64,000 bases of DNA from Paenibacillus cellulosilyticus (GTDB lineage Bacteria; Bacillota; Bacilli; Paenibacillales; Paenibacillaceae). Below the pieces are notes generated by a model that was given only the letters and a program-made list of their open reading frames with translations, had not been told where the DNA came from and made no database searches. Made by a program: the position numbers and the translations under genes. Within the stretch, counting starts at the first letter, position 1, and each line of letters begins with the position of its first letter. Below are positions 46,465-55,642 of this stretch, piece by piece. The DNA lies in NCBI RefSeq assembly GCF_003182255.1, contig NZ_QGTQ01000008.1, positions 124,001-188,000 on the forward strand, written 5' to 3'.

Positions 46465-47379
46465 ATGAGCGATTCGCATCGGATTGAACAAGCCTTGCTG
46501 CAATTGACGGGATTGATCCATAGGCATGCTCCAATGACAGGTACACATCAGACTTTAGTGCCATCACTTACATTGATGCACGCAACACAATTGACCGAAC
46601 CATTGGAGTCCGTGTATAAGCCATCCATTTGCGTTGTTGCCCAAGGGGCAAAGATGTCCATTCTAGCAGATGAGTCCTACCGATATGATCCGTCGACTTA
46701 TTTCATCAACTCCGTTGAGCTGCCTGTAATCAGTAAAGTCATAGAAGCTTCACCTGAGATACCATATCTTAGCTTGAAGCTGAGCTTTGAGATAGATGTC
46801 ATTCTAGATATCGTGCAAGCGATGGACCAACCTACGTCTCCACCATCGCATCCTACTCGAGGCATAACGTTGAATCGGATGTCGCTTGACTTGCTCGAAG
46901 CTATCGTTCGACTCGTGCACCTGCTGGATAAACCTGCTGATATTCCCATTTTATCGCCGCTCATCATTCGAGAAATTTTGTATCGTGTCCTTCAAAGCGA
47001 ACAAGGAGCGTCAATCCAGCAATTCGCAGTTCTCGGCAGCCAAGCCCATAATATTGCTCAAGTAATCCGGCACATTGTCCAGCGATATGATCAGCCGCTT
47101 GAGATTGAACAACTCGCCAAGTCCATTAACATGAGTACGTCGGCATTCCATAAGCATTTTAAGCGAGTTACGGCAATGAGCCCCCTGCAATATTTGAAGA
47201 CGATACGCCTGCAAAATGCCCGGAACTTGATGTTGTCAGAGTCCCTCCATGCTTCTGATGCAGCGTTCCGCGTAGGTTATGAGAGTCCATCTCAGTTTAG
47301 TCGTGAATATGCGCGTATGTATGGTCGTCCGCCTATGTTAGACATTCAGGAGCTGCGCAGTTCAGTTTCAGGTCCCTAG
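46465..47379 (+). CDS. AraC-family regulator (AraC_N type), intact
   Basis: The protein has 304 residues from MSDSHRIEQALLQL. The frame is open to an ATG at 46393, and neither start has a good site. The N-terminal sensor carries KPSICVVAQGAKMSILADE and FINSVELPVIS. The C-terminal pair of helix-turn-helices ends with AAFRVGYESPSQFSREYARMYG. It resembles the interrupted gene at 3667 across its whole length. It is divergent from the SDR gene and likely regulates it. Confidence 0.9.
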   Translation: MSDSHRIEQALLQLTGLIHRHAPMTGTHQTLVPSLTLMHATQLTEPLESVYKPSICVVAQGAKMSILADESYRYDPSTYFINSVELPVISKVIEASPEIPYLSLKLSFEIDVILDIVQAMDQPTSPPSHPTRGITLNRMSLDLLEAIVRLVHLLDKPADIPILSPLIIREILYRVLQSEQGASIQQFAVLGSQAHNIAQVIRHIVQRYDQPLEIEQLAKSINMSTSAFHKHFKRVTAMSPLQYLKTIRLQNARNLMLSESLHASDAAFRVGYESPSQFSREYARMYGRPPMLDIQELRSSVSGP

Positions 47380-47391
47380 AATATAAGAAAA

Positions 47392-47430
47392 AGCATCCAC
47401 CGATCGGCTAAACAGCCGTCAGTGGATGCT
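47392..47430. terminator. Bidirectional terminator
   Basis: AGCATCCAC and GTGGATGCT arms enclose an inner CGGCT/AGCCG stem. A residues precede the hairpin and TTTT follows it. Confidence 0.85.
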
Positions 47431-47450
47431 CTTTTGTTTGCAACAAACGA

Positions 47451-48143
47451 TTACTTCTTGCTGCCCTTACTTTCGACAAGCTGAAGCAGCGTCTGAATCT
47501 CTCCTGCGATCTTGGCTGGAGACAGCTTGTCCGCTGTAGCGTCTGTACGGATCTGCTCGATGAGTTGGACTGCTTTTGCACTTTCGACCGTCAATACTTT
47601 CACCTTGCCGCCCATGAAGCCTTCGATTTGATTTGCCGCCAGGGACAAATTATCGTGATCTGTTGTATCGGTGCCCGTTATCCCTCCCAGTCCTTTGCCT
47701 GGTGTGGTGCCGGTTGTTGACATGCCTTCATTCGAGCTGAGCAGTTTCTGCTGCACTTCATCGTATCGGGATGCGCTAGATACTTTCTTAGCTGTCGCAA
47801 GTACAACCGTGTCATCAAACACAAACACGCGGACGTCGGAGATGCCGGCACCGCTTAGTCTGGATTCCAGATGTGCCGAAAATCCAGTGGAGTGTAGACT
47901 GGAACTGCCAATCATGCTGTAGACAGTCGTACCCATTCCATTCGTTGTGCTTCCATGGCGGTTCGTCGTCATGGTTTTCTCGCCATTTTCCGAAGGGATC
48001 ACATTCGGATTTTTGACGGAAGCTGCATGGGGCGAATGCGCCGAGTGAATCCCTACATTGTCCCCTGGCGCACTTGCACAGCCGTATAGGAGCATGCAAG
48101 CTCCCAACGTTGATACCATAGTTGTCATCGATTTCATTCTCAT
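47451..48143 (-). CDS. YhcN/YlaJ-family sporulation lipoprotein
   Basis: The protein has 230 residues from MRMKSMTTMVSTLGACML, seven bases after a run of six G. The lipobox LLYGC marks a lipid-anchored protein. The later part (DVRVFVFDDTVVLATAKKV, then AANQIEGFMGGKVKVLTV) is the YhcN/YlaJ domain, which is found in spore-inner-membrane lipoproteins tied to germination. A low-complexity Gly/Thr insert lies near residues 145-165. It is divergent from the gluconate-dehydrogenase-like operon. Confidence 0.85.
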   Translation of the reverse strand: MRMKSMTTMVSTLGACMLLYGCASAPGDNVGIHSAHSPHAASVKNPNVIPSENGEKTMTTNRHGSTTNGMGTTVYSMIGSSSLHSTGFSAHLESRLSGAGISDVRVFVFDDTVVLATAKKVSSASRYDEVQQKLLSSNEGMSTTGTTPGKGLGGITGTDTTDHDNLSLAANQIEGFMGGKVKVLTVESAKAVQLIEQIRTDATADKLSPAKIAGEIQTLLQLVESKGSKK

Positions 48144-48269
48144 GGTCAATCCCCCCTGCTTGAGGCTCGTTGCTGAGGTTAGCATCTCCTTGCATCTGAA
48201 ATGAATATTCATGTTTTGTTGGAAAATAATAAACGTGCGTATAGGATTTACATTTCAGGAGGGAATGTG

Positions 48270-49103
48270 ATGGTTCAATCCGATCAAGATAGCTTGTCTG
48301 AGAAGACCCCAAGCACTGAAGCTACGAAGACACCTCAGTCCGAGAACGAAGCCCACAACAGCTCCCGACGCAAATTTTTGAAGACAACGGGTTATGCGCT
48401 TGGCGGTCTCGCTGTGGGTGGTGTACTAAGCTCGCTTATTGGCTGCAGCAAGAAGGAAACGACAGACGAATCAACCACTGAAACACCGGCGACGAATACG
48501 GGCACTACGGAAGAAATACGCAACTACAACCGTGCTTTAATGTTCTTTACACAGGAGCAATACTTAATCGTCGAAAGCGCGGCTGAGCGTATTTTCCCTG
48601 AGGATGATAACGGGCCAGGAGCTAAAGCGCTTGGTGTAGCTTTCTTCATCGACCATCAGCTCGCCGGCGATTATGGCTTCAACGGACGCGACTATATGAA
48701 TGCTCCGTTCTATTCCGGTGAGAAAGAGCAAGGCTATCAAGGTCGTCTGAAACGCCGAGAAATTTATGAGATCGGGATTCGCGAATTGGACAACTACAGC
48801 AATACGAAGTATCAGAAGGGCTTTACCTCCCTTGCTGCTGAAGAAATGGATGCAGTGCTGAAAGATTTCGAGTCGGATACAGCTGCACTGACGACGATAT
48901 CGGCGAGCGCTTTTTTCAAAATGCTGCGAACCAACACGCTCGAAGGGGCATACAGCGATCCCTTGTACGGTGGCAATGCCAATATGAACGGCTGGCGCAT
49001 GCGCGGCTATCCAGGCAACCAGATGAGCTATGCCGCAGCGATCGATCAAGGTTATACAACAATGGAGCCGAGCAGCCTGCAGGATCATATGGCGGCGCAC
49101 TAG
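48270..49103 (+). CDS. Gluconate 2-dehydrogenase subunit 3-like protein with Tat signal
   Basis: The protein has 277 residues. The ATG follows AGGAGGG. Residues 28-60 contain the twin-arginine motif SRRKFLKTTG and then a hydrophobic stretch ending LIGCSKK, which is also a lipobox. The protein should therefore be exported folded and lipid-anchored. The rest matches the small subunit of membrane gluconate and related FAD dehydrogenases (AERIFPEDDNGPGAKALGVAFFID near residue 107). Such subunits escort the catalytic flavoprotein through the Tat pore. The flavoprotein gene follows 18 bases later. Confidence 0.9.
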   Translation: MVQSDQDSLSEKTPSTEATKTPQSENEAHNSSRRKFLKTTGYALGGLAVGGVLSSLIGCSKKETTDESTTETPATNTGTTEEIRNYNRALMFFTQEQYLIVESAAERIFPEDDNGPGAKALGVAFFIDHQLAGDYGFNGRDYMNAPFYSGEKEQGYQGRLKRREIYEIGIRELDNYSNTKYQKGFTSLAAEEMDAVLKDFESDTAALTTISASAFFKMLRTNTLEGAYSDPLYGGNANMNGWRMRGYPGNQMSYAAAIDQGYTTMEPSSLQDHMAAH

Positions 49104-49121
49104 CTCACTAAGGAGACTGCT

Positions 49122-50837
49122 ATGGCAAAAACATTACCAAAAACCGATGTCGTCATTGCCGGCGTCGGCTGGGCAGGCGGTATTATTGCGGCTGAGCTGA
49201 CGAAGGCTGGACTGAATGTCGTTGGCCTCGAGCGCGGCAAGGAACGTAAAACCGAAGATTATTTCATGGTTCACGATGAGCTTCGTTACGCGCTTCGTTA
49301 TGAGCTGTTCCAAGACTTGTCCAAGGAAACGATCACGTTCCGCAGCAACGAGAAAGTACGTGCTCTCCCGATGCGATCCTACGGCTCCTTCCTGTTGGGC
49401 ACTGGCCTTGGTGGTTCGGGCGTTCACTGGAACGGTCACACGTATCGATTTCTGCCCTATGACTTCCAGATTCGCAGTCAAACGATTGAGCGTTATGGGA
49501 AGAATAAACTGCCTGCGGGCATGACGATTCAAGATTGGGGCATTACCTACGACCAGCTGGAGCCTTATTATGACAAGTTCGAGAAGACGGCCGGAATCTC
49601 GGGTGAAACCAATCCGCTTGGCGGCAAACGCAGCGCCGATTACCCAACGCCTCCGATGAAGAAGTCCCCTGCACTGCAGAAATTCGCAGATGCCGCAAAG
49701 AACTTGAAGCTGAATCCTTATATGATGCCTTCCGCCAACCTGTCGGAAACGTATACGAATCCAGACGGGATTTCCCGCGCTGCCTGCCAATATTGCGGCT
49801 ATTGCGAACGGTTCGGCTGCGAATATGGCGCCAAGGCCGATCCAGTCGTCACTGTCATTCCTGTTGCGAACAAAACGGGCAAATTCGAAATCCGCAGCCA
49901 CTCCGATGTAAGACGTATTATACATAAGGGCGGCAAGGCAACCGGTGTGATGTACATCGACGTGACGACGGGCGAAGAGATTATCCAGCCTGCCGATATT
50001 GTTGTCGCCGCCAGCTATGTGTTCAACAATACACGGCTGCTTCTGCTGTCCGGTCTTGGCACGGCGTATGACCCTTCGACCGGCAAAGGTGTAGTCGGCA
50101 AAAACTATGCGTATCAGGTGACCAAAGGCAGCGCGGCGGGATTTTTCGAGAAAGAACAATTTAATACGTATGCTGGTGCAGGTGCACTTGGCGTATCGCT
50201 TGATGACTACAATGGCGACAACTTCGATCACAGCAGCCTCAACTTCATACACGGCGGCGTCATCACACTTGCTCAAGCAGGGGCGCGGCCGATTCAGAAC
50301 AATCCGGTTCCCTCGGGTACAGCAACTTGGGGGTCCGAGTTCAAAACGAATTCGCTCAAGTACGCAAATCGGACGCTCAGCATCGGTGCGCAAGGCTCAT
50401 CCATGTCCTATCAGCATCATTACTTGGACCTTGACCCCACCTACAAGGATGCCTATGGCGATCCACTCATTCGGATTACATTCGATTTCGAGGACCAGGA
50501 TCGCGAGCTGGCGAAGTTCCTAGCGCTCAAATGCTCCGAAATAATGAAGGAAATGGGCGCTGATCATGTCGACTATCTGAAGGATCTTGGCCCATATGAG
50601 ATCACGACCTACCAATCTACCCACAATACGGGCGGTGTGATCATCGGCGCGGATAAAGGGGATTCGGCGATCAATAACTACAGCCAGATGTGGGATGCGG
50701 AGAATGTGTTCGTTGTAGGTGCCAGCTCCTTCCCGCAAAATGCAGGCTACAACCCGACCAATACCGTTGGTGCGCTTGCATACCGGGCAGCTGAAGGCAT
50801 TCTAACCTATCACCAAAAAGGCGGCATGCTCGTTTGA
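49122..50837 (+). CDS. GMC oxidoreductase, gluconate 2-dehydrogenase flavoprotein-like
   Basis: This 571-residue FAD enzyme has GVGWAGGIIAAELTKAG (residues 14-30, dinucleotide fold), GLGGSGVHWNGHTYRF near 100, a Cys cluster (CQYCGYCERFGC) near 220-232, and the GMC end GYNPTNTVGALAYRAAEG. The Cys pattern resembles the iron-sulfur site of FAD-glucose and gluconate dehydrogenases. It has no signal peptide, so export must depend on the Tat-signal small subunit encoded just upstream. It would oxidise a sugar or polyol outside the membrane. The sugar is not known. Confidence 0.9.
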   Translation: MAKTLPKTDVVIAGVGWAGGIIAAELTKAGLNVVGLERGKERKTEDYFMVHDELRYALRYELFQDLSKETITFRSNEKVRALPMRSYGSFLLGTGLGGSGVHWNGHTYRFLPYDFQIRSQTIERYGKNKLPAGMTIQDWGITYDQLEPYYDKFEKTAGISGETNPLGGKRSADYPTPPMKKSPALQKFADAAKNLKLNPYMMPSANLSETYTNPDGISRAACQYCGYCERFGCEYGAKADPVVTVIPVANKTGKFEIRSHSDVRRIIHKGGKATGVMYIDVTTGEEIIQPADIVVAASYVFNNTRLLLLSGLGTAYDPSTGKGVVGKNYAYQVTKGSAAGFFEKEQFNTYAGAGALGVSLDDYNGDNFDHSSLNFIHGGVITLAQAGARPIQNNPVPSGTATWGSEFKTNSLKYANRTLSIGAQGSSMSYQHHYLDLDPTYKDAYGDPLIRITFDFEDQDRELAKFLALKCSEIMKEMGADHVDYLKDLGPYEITTYQSTHNTGGVIIGADKGDSAINNYSQMWDAENVFVVGASSFPQNAGYNPTNTVGALAYRAAEGILTYHQKGGMLV

Positions 50838-50857
50838 GCAGCTGCCTTCTCAATGAC

Positions 50858-50890
50858 GGAAGGGCCTTATCTCATCGATAAGGCCCTTCC
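50858..50890. terminator. Hairpin between convergent genes
   Basis: GGAAGGGCCTTAT and ATAAGGCCCTTCC form a perfect 13-bp stem with a 7-base loop. There is no T-run on either side, so efficiency is uncertain. Confidence 0.6.
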
Positions 50891-50925
50891 TAGTGTGCTT
50901 AAGTTTAAGTTTAGATCGCTATTGC

Positions 50926-51129
50926 TTACAGCAGCTTATTCGTATCTTTTTGCTCCTGCTCTACTGCAGGATGTGTGTCCTCTTCTACAATGCCTCGAGT
51001 CGAGCTGCGGAATTCGCGAAGGGTGTCGCCGAAGGCGCGTCCAAGCATCGGCAGCTTGGATGGTCCGAAGACGATCAGCGCGATGAGCAAAATAATGACT
51101 AACCCAGAAACACCAATGTTATTGAACAT
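50926..51129 (-). CDS. tatA: Twin-arginine translocase subunit TatA
   Basis: This 67-residue protein has one N-terminal membrane helix ([20 protein letters not shown]), the conserved FGPSKLP hinge, an amphipathic helix ([15 protein letters not shown]) and a charged tail. TatA forms the pore that lets folded proteins cross the membrane. The ATG follows AAAGGAG. It lies just downstream of tatC and convergent with the Tat-dependent dehydrogenase genes. Confidence 0.95.
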   Translation of the reverse strand: MFNNIGVSGLVIILLIALIVFGPSKLPMLGRAFGDTLREFRSSTRGIVEEDTHPAVEQEQKDTNKLL

Positions 51130-51156
51130 GAGTATTCTCCTTTACGATCTGTAGTC

Positions 51157-51891
51157 TTATGCGGGATCGGGATACGGATAAGCTGCTTGACGCCTTGCAT
51201 ACCGGTTGGACAAGAGAACGCTGATTTCAAACAGGAGCAGAAGCGGAATTGTCACGGACAAATGCGAAACGAAATCCGGCGGTGATATGCAGGCGCCTAC
51301 AACTGCAAGACCTACATAAGCGTATTTGCGTGACACTTTCATTCGTTCTGGCGTAAGCAGCCCCAACCTCGTTAGGAACAGCATGACAAGCGGCATTTCG
51401 AAGGCGACGCCTAACGGGAATACGACGCTGAACAGAAACACAAAATACTTGTCGATCCCATACGTCTCCGTCGCTCCAATCGTCTGATTCATCTGAATCA
51501 TGAATCTAAGCATCATCGGAAACACAACGAAATAACTGAACGATATGCCTGCGAGAAACAGCAGGAACGAGACGGGTACATAAGCCAGCGTTCCTTTCGC
51601 CTCTCGTGGCGTTAGACCGGGTTTAACAAATGCCCACGCTTGATACAAAAGCACTGGGAGCGTGAACAGCATCGCCAGCAGAAACGCACAGCGCAGGTAG
51701 ATGAACAGCCCGTCCGTGAAGGAGAATACATTCCATTGCACATTCGCTGCTGCCGAGCTCTTGATGTACTGCAAGATGCGGGGGGACAAATACAGACCGC
51801 CGCACATGGCCACAATGAAGCAGCTGAAAACAATGAGCAGTCTTCGCCTTAGCTCCGTTAAGTGCCTCACGACATCTTCGTTAATGTCCAA
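51157..51891 (-). CDS. tatC: Twin-arginine translocase subunit TatC
   Basis: This 244-residue protein has six membrane helices. The N-terminal motif HLTELRRRLLIV and the periplasmic-loop segment FVKPGLTPREAKG are TatC signatures, and the conserved Glu sits in GVAFEMPLVMLFLTRLGLL near residue 160. TatC recognises twin-arginine signals. The start is TTG, six bases after GAGGTGA. Its position beside a Tat-signal dehydrogenase suggests a dedicated translocase. Confidence 0.95.
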   Translation of the reverse strand: MDINEDVVRHLTELRRRLLIVFSCFIVAMCGGLYLSPRILQYIKSSAAANVQWNVFSFTDGLFIYLRCAFLLAMLFTLPVLLYQAWAFVKPGLTPREAKGTLAYVPVSFLLFLAGISFSYFVVFPMMLRFMIQMNQTIGATETYGIDKYFVFLFSVVFPLGVAFEMPLVMLFLTRLGLLTPERMKVSRKYAYVGLAVVGACISPPDFVSHLSVTIPLLLLFEISVLLSNRYARRQAAYPYPDPA

Positions 51892-52056
51892 CCGCGATCA
51901 CCTCGATTCTCCGGCTTCACCTGTTATTATTTTCAAGTCCCATGTATAGATTGTCCAGCTTGTCCGGTGTTATGCGTATCGTTCTGGAATGTCCGAATAC
52001 GTTGTGGTGAATGAGGGAATCGTATGAAATAAATCGAAGAATGAGGTGTTAAGACG

Positions 52057-52437
52057 ATGGTCAAATCCAAGTGGATGATGGGGATAATGGCGCTTACGCT
52101 TGCTCTTTCGCTAAGTGCGTGCGGAGGCAACAAAGAAGAAACAAACAATGGTGAAACGACAGGCAACAATGAAACAACGGGCAACACGAACACGAGCGGC
52201 GGCACCGTTGACGCGGCCGCAGCTGAAACCGTTTATAAAGCCAACTGTATTAGCTGCCATGCGACTGATCTATCAGGCGGCGTCGGCCCTAATCTGCAGA
52301 AGGTTGGCGGTAAGTTGTCCGTTGCGGATATTACCACGCGTATTGATGAAGGCGGCGGCGGAATGCCAGCATTCAAAGGTACAATAAGCGATACGGATAT
52401 CGCGAATCTCGCTGGTTGGCTTGGATCGATGAAATAA
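52057..52437 (+). CDS. Lipoprotein cytochrome c (class I, small)
   Basis: This 126-residue protein has a lipobox (LSLSACGG near residue 22), a Thr/Asn-rich spacer, then one haem motif CISCH near 68-72 and a distal Met ligand in GGGMPAFKG near 100. It resembles cytochrome c-551 of Bacilli (CccB-like). It is divergent from tatC and sits next to the dehydrogenase genes, so it is the likely electron acceptor of the flavoprotein on the outer face of the membrane. GAGGTG precedes the ATG. Confidence 0.92.
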   Translation: MVKSKWMMGIMALTLALSLSACGGNKEETNNGETTGNNETTGNTNTSGGTVDAAAAETVYKANCISCHATDLSGGVGPNLQKVGGKLSVADITTRIDEGGGGMPAFKGTISDTDIANLAGWLGSMK

Positions 52438-52443
52438 ATGCTT

Positions 52444-52486
52444 AGGGGCAGTCCAAAGATCAGCAAGTGATCGAAGGACTGCCCCT
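52444..52486. terminator. Bidirectional terminator
   Basis: AGGGGCAGTCC and GGACTGCCCCT arms, closed by an inner GATC pairing, lie between the convergent cytochrome and UvrA-like genes. A TTTA tail follows. Confidence 0.75.
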
Positions 52487-52507
52487 TTATTGTTCGTTCC
52501 TTGCGTT

Positions 52508-54763
52508 TTACTTCAAGTATTTCCCCGTGATCGACTGCTCGGCTTGTGCGATCTGCGTTGGCGTTCCTTCGAACACCACTTGTCCGCCCCTGCTGCCTCC
52601 ATCCGGTCCCATATCGATAATCCAATCGGCTTGGCTGATTACATCGAGGTTATGCTCGATGACGATAACCGTATTACCGGCATCCACCAGTCGGTTCATG
52701 ATTCCGAGCAATTGCCCGATATCGGACATGTGGAGGCCAGTCGTTGGCTCGTCCATCACATAGATGCTGCCGTTCTTATGCAGCTCGCTTGCGAGCTTGA
52801 TCCGCTGACATTCCCCGCCCGACAGCGTGCTGAGCGGTTGGCCGAGCGTGATGTAATTCAATCCTACATCATTCATTGCTTGGAGCTTGCGCCCAACCTC
52901 TTTCAGTGTGAAAAATTCCAACGCCTGCTCGACCGTCATCTCCAGCACATCCGCAATGGACTTGCCATTAAGCTTGTACGCGAGCACTTCTTCCTTGAAG
53001 CGTTTGCCTCCGCAAACCTCGCAAGGCAGCTTCACGCTGTCGAGGAAGGCAATGTCTGTATAAACGACGCCGAGACCTTGACAGTTCTCGCAGGCTCCCT
53101 TGGAGTTGAAGCTGAACAAGCCTTGATTGACTTTGTTCGCAGAAGCGAATGCTTTGCGGACATCATCCATAATGCCTGTATAAGTTGCCGGATTCGAGCG
53201 TGTAGAAACCCCTACAGCCGATTGATCGATCACGATCGCATCGGGATGCTGCTGGAGGAATATATCGTTGATCAACGTACTTTTGCCAGAGCCTGCTACG
53301 CCTGTAACGACTGTAAGGATGCCGGTTGGAATATCGACGCTTACCTCTCGCAGATTGTGCAGGGTTGCGTGCTGCACAGCCAGCTTGCCGGAAGGTGGTC
53401 TGCAATCCTGCTTCAGCTGAAGCGGACGCTTCATAAAGCTGCCGGTCAGCGTCCCAGACTCCAGCAGACCTTGATAGCTGCCTTCATATACGATGGTACC
53501 GCCGCGGCTCCCTGCGTGCGGGCCTACGTCGACGATATGATCCGCTGCTTTGATAACATCCGGGTCATGCTCAACGACGATGACCGTATTGCCTTTATCG
53601 CGCAGCTTCTGCAGCAGCTCATTCAGTCGGTGAACATCTCGAGGATGCAGCCCAACGCTCGGCTCATCGAAAATATAGGTGACATCCACCAGACTGCCGC
53701 TCAGATGCTTGACCATCTTGACGCGCTGCGACTCCCCGCCCGACAACGTATCGGTCTCGCGGTCGAGCGTCAAATATTCCAGTCCATTATCGACTAGATG
53801 CTGCAAACGCTCTGTGAGCGACTTGATGATAGGAGCAGCAATGGGATCATTAATCTCGCGAGCGACGCGGATGAGCTGTCCGACTTCCATGGCGGAGAAG
53901 TCCGCAATGTTGTATCCATTAATGCGGCAGTTTAGCGCAGCTTGACTGAGTCTTGCTCCATGACAGCTGGTGCAAGGACCTTCCGTAATGTACGGAGTAA
54001 CGGCGCGCTGCGTGCGTTCGGACATCGTCTTCACATCACGTTTAATGTATTTGTTGGTAAACTTCTCAATGACGCCTTCCACTGTAACATTGATCGTTTT
54101 CCCGCCGAACAGCACTTCCACTTTTCTCGCTTTGCCGTACAACAACTGCTCAAGTACATCAGCCGGGTAATCGCTCAGCTTCATATCGAGATCATAGGAC
54201 CCTGACTCCATGAGCATATTGAATTCGAAGCCGCCAACGGAATAGTCAGGAAGCATGAGCGCCCCTTCGTTTAATGATTTGGACATATCGACTGCCTTGT
54301 CCATGTCCACCCCCAGGTTGCGGCCGATACCGTTACATTCGAGACACATCCCTTGCGGGTCATTGAACGAGAACATGTTAGCTGTTCCTACATGCGGCTG
54401 ACCTACACGTGAGAACAGAAGGCGCACAATGGGAGCAATATCCGTGATGGTGCCCATCGTGGAGTGTGAGCCGCCTCCCAGTCGCTTCTGGTCTACAATG
54501 ACGGCCATGCTCAGGTTTTCAATGGCATCCGTGTCCGGCTGTGGATATTTGGGCAGAAACGTACGCACGAACATCGTGAAGTTTTCGTTAAGCAATCGCG
54601 TCGATTCTGCGGCAATCGTATCGAACACAATCGATGATTTGCCGGAACCGGAAACGCCGGTGAAGATCGAGATTTTACGTTTCGGAATGCGCAATGAAAC
54701 GTTCTTCAGATTGTTCTCTCTTGCACCCGAGATGACGATATATTCCTGATTCGATTCGCTCAA
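52508..54763 (-). CDS. UvrA2-type excinuclease ABC protein (short form)
   Basis: This 751-residue protein has two ABC modules: GVSGSGKSSIVFDT at residues 36-49 with LSGGESQR near 350, and GVAGSGKSTLIND near 505 with LSGGECQRIKLA near 680. Zinc-type pairs are visible (CLECNG with CTSCHG, then CENCQG with CEVCGG). It is about 200 residues shorter than housekeeping UvrA and appears to lack the UvrB-binding insertion. The UvrA2/DrrC branch is linked to resistance against DNA-binding drugs. A TTG start after AAGGATG is used. Confidence 0.9.
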   Translation of the reverse strand: MSESNQEYIVISGARENNLKNVSLRIPKRKISIFTGVSGSGKSSIVFDTIAAESTRLLNENFTMFVRTFLPKYPQPDTDAIENLSMAVIVDQKRLGGGSHSTMGTITDIAPIVRLLFSRVGQPHVGTANMFSFNDPQGMCLECNGIGRNLGVDMDKAVDMSKSLNEGALMLPDYSVGGFEFNMLMESGSYDLDMKLSDYPADVLEQLLYGKARKVEVLFGGKTINVTVEGVIEKFTNKYIKRDVKTMSERTQRAVTPYITEGPCTSCHGARLSQAALNCRINGYNIADFSAMEVGQLIRVAREINDPIAAPIIKSLTERLQHLVDNGLEYLTLDRETDTLSGGESQRVKMVKHLSGSLVDVTYIFDEPSVGLHPRDVHRLNELLQKLRDKGNTVIVVEHDPDVIKAADHIVDVGPHAGSRGGTIVYEGSYQGLLESGTLTGSFMKRPLQLKQDCRPPSGKLAVQHATLHNLREVSVDIPTGILTVVTGVAGSGKSTLINDIFLQQHPDAIVIDQSAVGVSTRSNPATYTGIMDDVRKAFASANKVNQGLFSFNSKGACENCQGLGVVYTDIAFLDSVKLPCEVCGGKRFKEEVLAYKLNGKSIADVLEMTVEQALEFFTLKEVGRKLQAMNDVGLNYITLGQPLSTLSGGECQRIKLASELHKNGSIYVMDEPTTGLHMSDIGQLLGIMNRLVDAGNTVIVIEHNLDVISQADWIIDMGPDGGSRGGQVVFEGTPTQIAQAEQSITGKYLK

Positions 54764-54830
54764 AGACTAACATCCTTTCATCTATCTTTCGACTGGCTTA
54801 CTGCTTATCGAAATGTCTCAGAGGAGAATA

Positions 54831-54861
54831 TAAACCGGCTGCTTAGATTGCAGCCGGTTTA
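54831..54861. terminator. Bidirectional terminator
   Basis: TAAACCGGCTGC and GCAGCCGGTTTA form a perfect 12-bp stem with a 7-base loop, just beyond the SRPBCC stop. Confidence 0.8.
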
Positions 54862-54878
54862 TAGGGTACAAGATGATC

Positions 54879-55280
54879 TTATTGTTCCAACAGCTTGCCA
54901 AGCTCGCCGCACCATTGCGTGACGCCCCATTTTGCACCGTTAAGTGCTTGTTCGTTGGAGATGCCCGTTTGTTCGAGATGCAGGTTTAATTTGCCTTCGC
55001 CAAGATCTTGAATCGACCATGTGACGGTATGCTTCTCTGTACCAACGGCCGAAGTGTAGGACAATACACGATTCTCCTCATCTACGCGAAGGACTTCGCA
55101 ATTAATGATGCCATCCCAGTACTGATTAGCCTCCGCGCGGAACTGGAATTGATGACCCACCTCAGGTTTGAAATCATTGTCCAAAACCCACTTAGCAAGC
55201 TTGCTCGAATCCGTCAATGCGGACCACAGCTTCTCGATCGTTGTCGCGTATTGGAAATCTAAAGTAAGGGTTAAGCTCAT
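54879..55280 (-). CDS. SRPBCC/AHSA1-domain protein
   Basis: This 133-residue START-like protein shows the helix-grip pattern, with TIEKLWSALTDSSKLAKWVLD near residues 14-34 and the C-terminal GAKWGVTQWCGELGKLLEQ helix. Such proteins bind hydrophobic ligands in a deep pocket. It overlaps the ArsR gene by four bases and is made together with it. ArsR/AHSA1 pairs are common in Bacilli. The ligand is unknown. Confidence 0.88.
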   Translation of the reverse strand: MSLTLTLDFQYATTIEKLWSALTDSSKLAKWVLDNDFKPEVGHQFQFRAEANQYWDGIINCEVLRVDEENRVLSYTSAVGTEKHTVTWSIQDLGEGKLNLHLEQTGISNEQALNGAKWGVTQWCGELGKLLEQ

Positions 55281-55606
55281 TCTTCATCCTCCTCTAATAA
55301 TTGACCTAAACTAATCATGTTCATGGTCCAAAATTTCTGATAGAAAGACAACCAGTCGTGGACTTCCCGGAGCGGAGCGGCGTTCAGCCTGAATCGGGTC
55401 TCCCGTCCGACTTTACGATCAAGCACTAAACCCGCCTCTTTCAATATCGTCAAATGTTTCGATACGGCTGTACGCCCCATATCGAATTGTACCGTTAATT
55501 CATGCAGCGGAATTTCTCTAGGTTCCGCCAATATGCGAATCAATTTACGTCGTGTTGGATCTGCGATTGCATCGAATGGATCCCGCAACGGATTGTTATC
55601 GCTCAC
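55277..55606 (-). CDS. ArsR-family regulator
   Basis: This 109-residue protein is a small winged-helix repressor: DAIADPTRRKLIRILAEPRE near residues 12-31, then ELTVQFDMGRTAVSKHLTILKEAGLVLDRK. It lacks the Cys pairs of metal sensors, so it probably responds to a different signal. Its promoter contains two copies of an inverted repeat (see 55643-55694), which suggests autorepression of the ArsR/SRPBCC operon. Confidence 0.92.
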   Translation of the reverse strand: MSDNNPLRDPFDAIADPTRRKLIRILAEPREIPLHELTVQFDMGRTAVSKHLTILKEAGLVLDRKVGRETRFRLNAAPLREVHDWLSFYQKFWTMNMISLGQLLEEDEE

Positions 55607-55642
55607 AACACCCTCTCCTAGGATTAGCTGTTCTCAGAATGG

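Noticed and set aside
49134-50393. 419-codon open frame on the minus strand
   Set aside because: It lies entirely antisense to the GMC flavoprotein gene. Composition is Arg/Ile/His-rich as expected from a reversed coding strand, and there is no family signal or ribosome site.
52490-53797. 435-codon open frame on the plus strand
   Set aside because: It is antisense to the UvrA2-type gene, with Cys/His/Arg-rich shadow composition and no recognisable domain.
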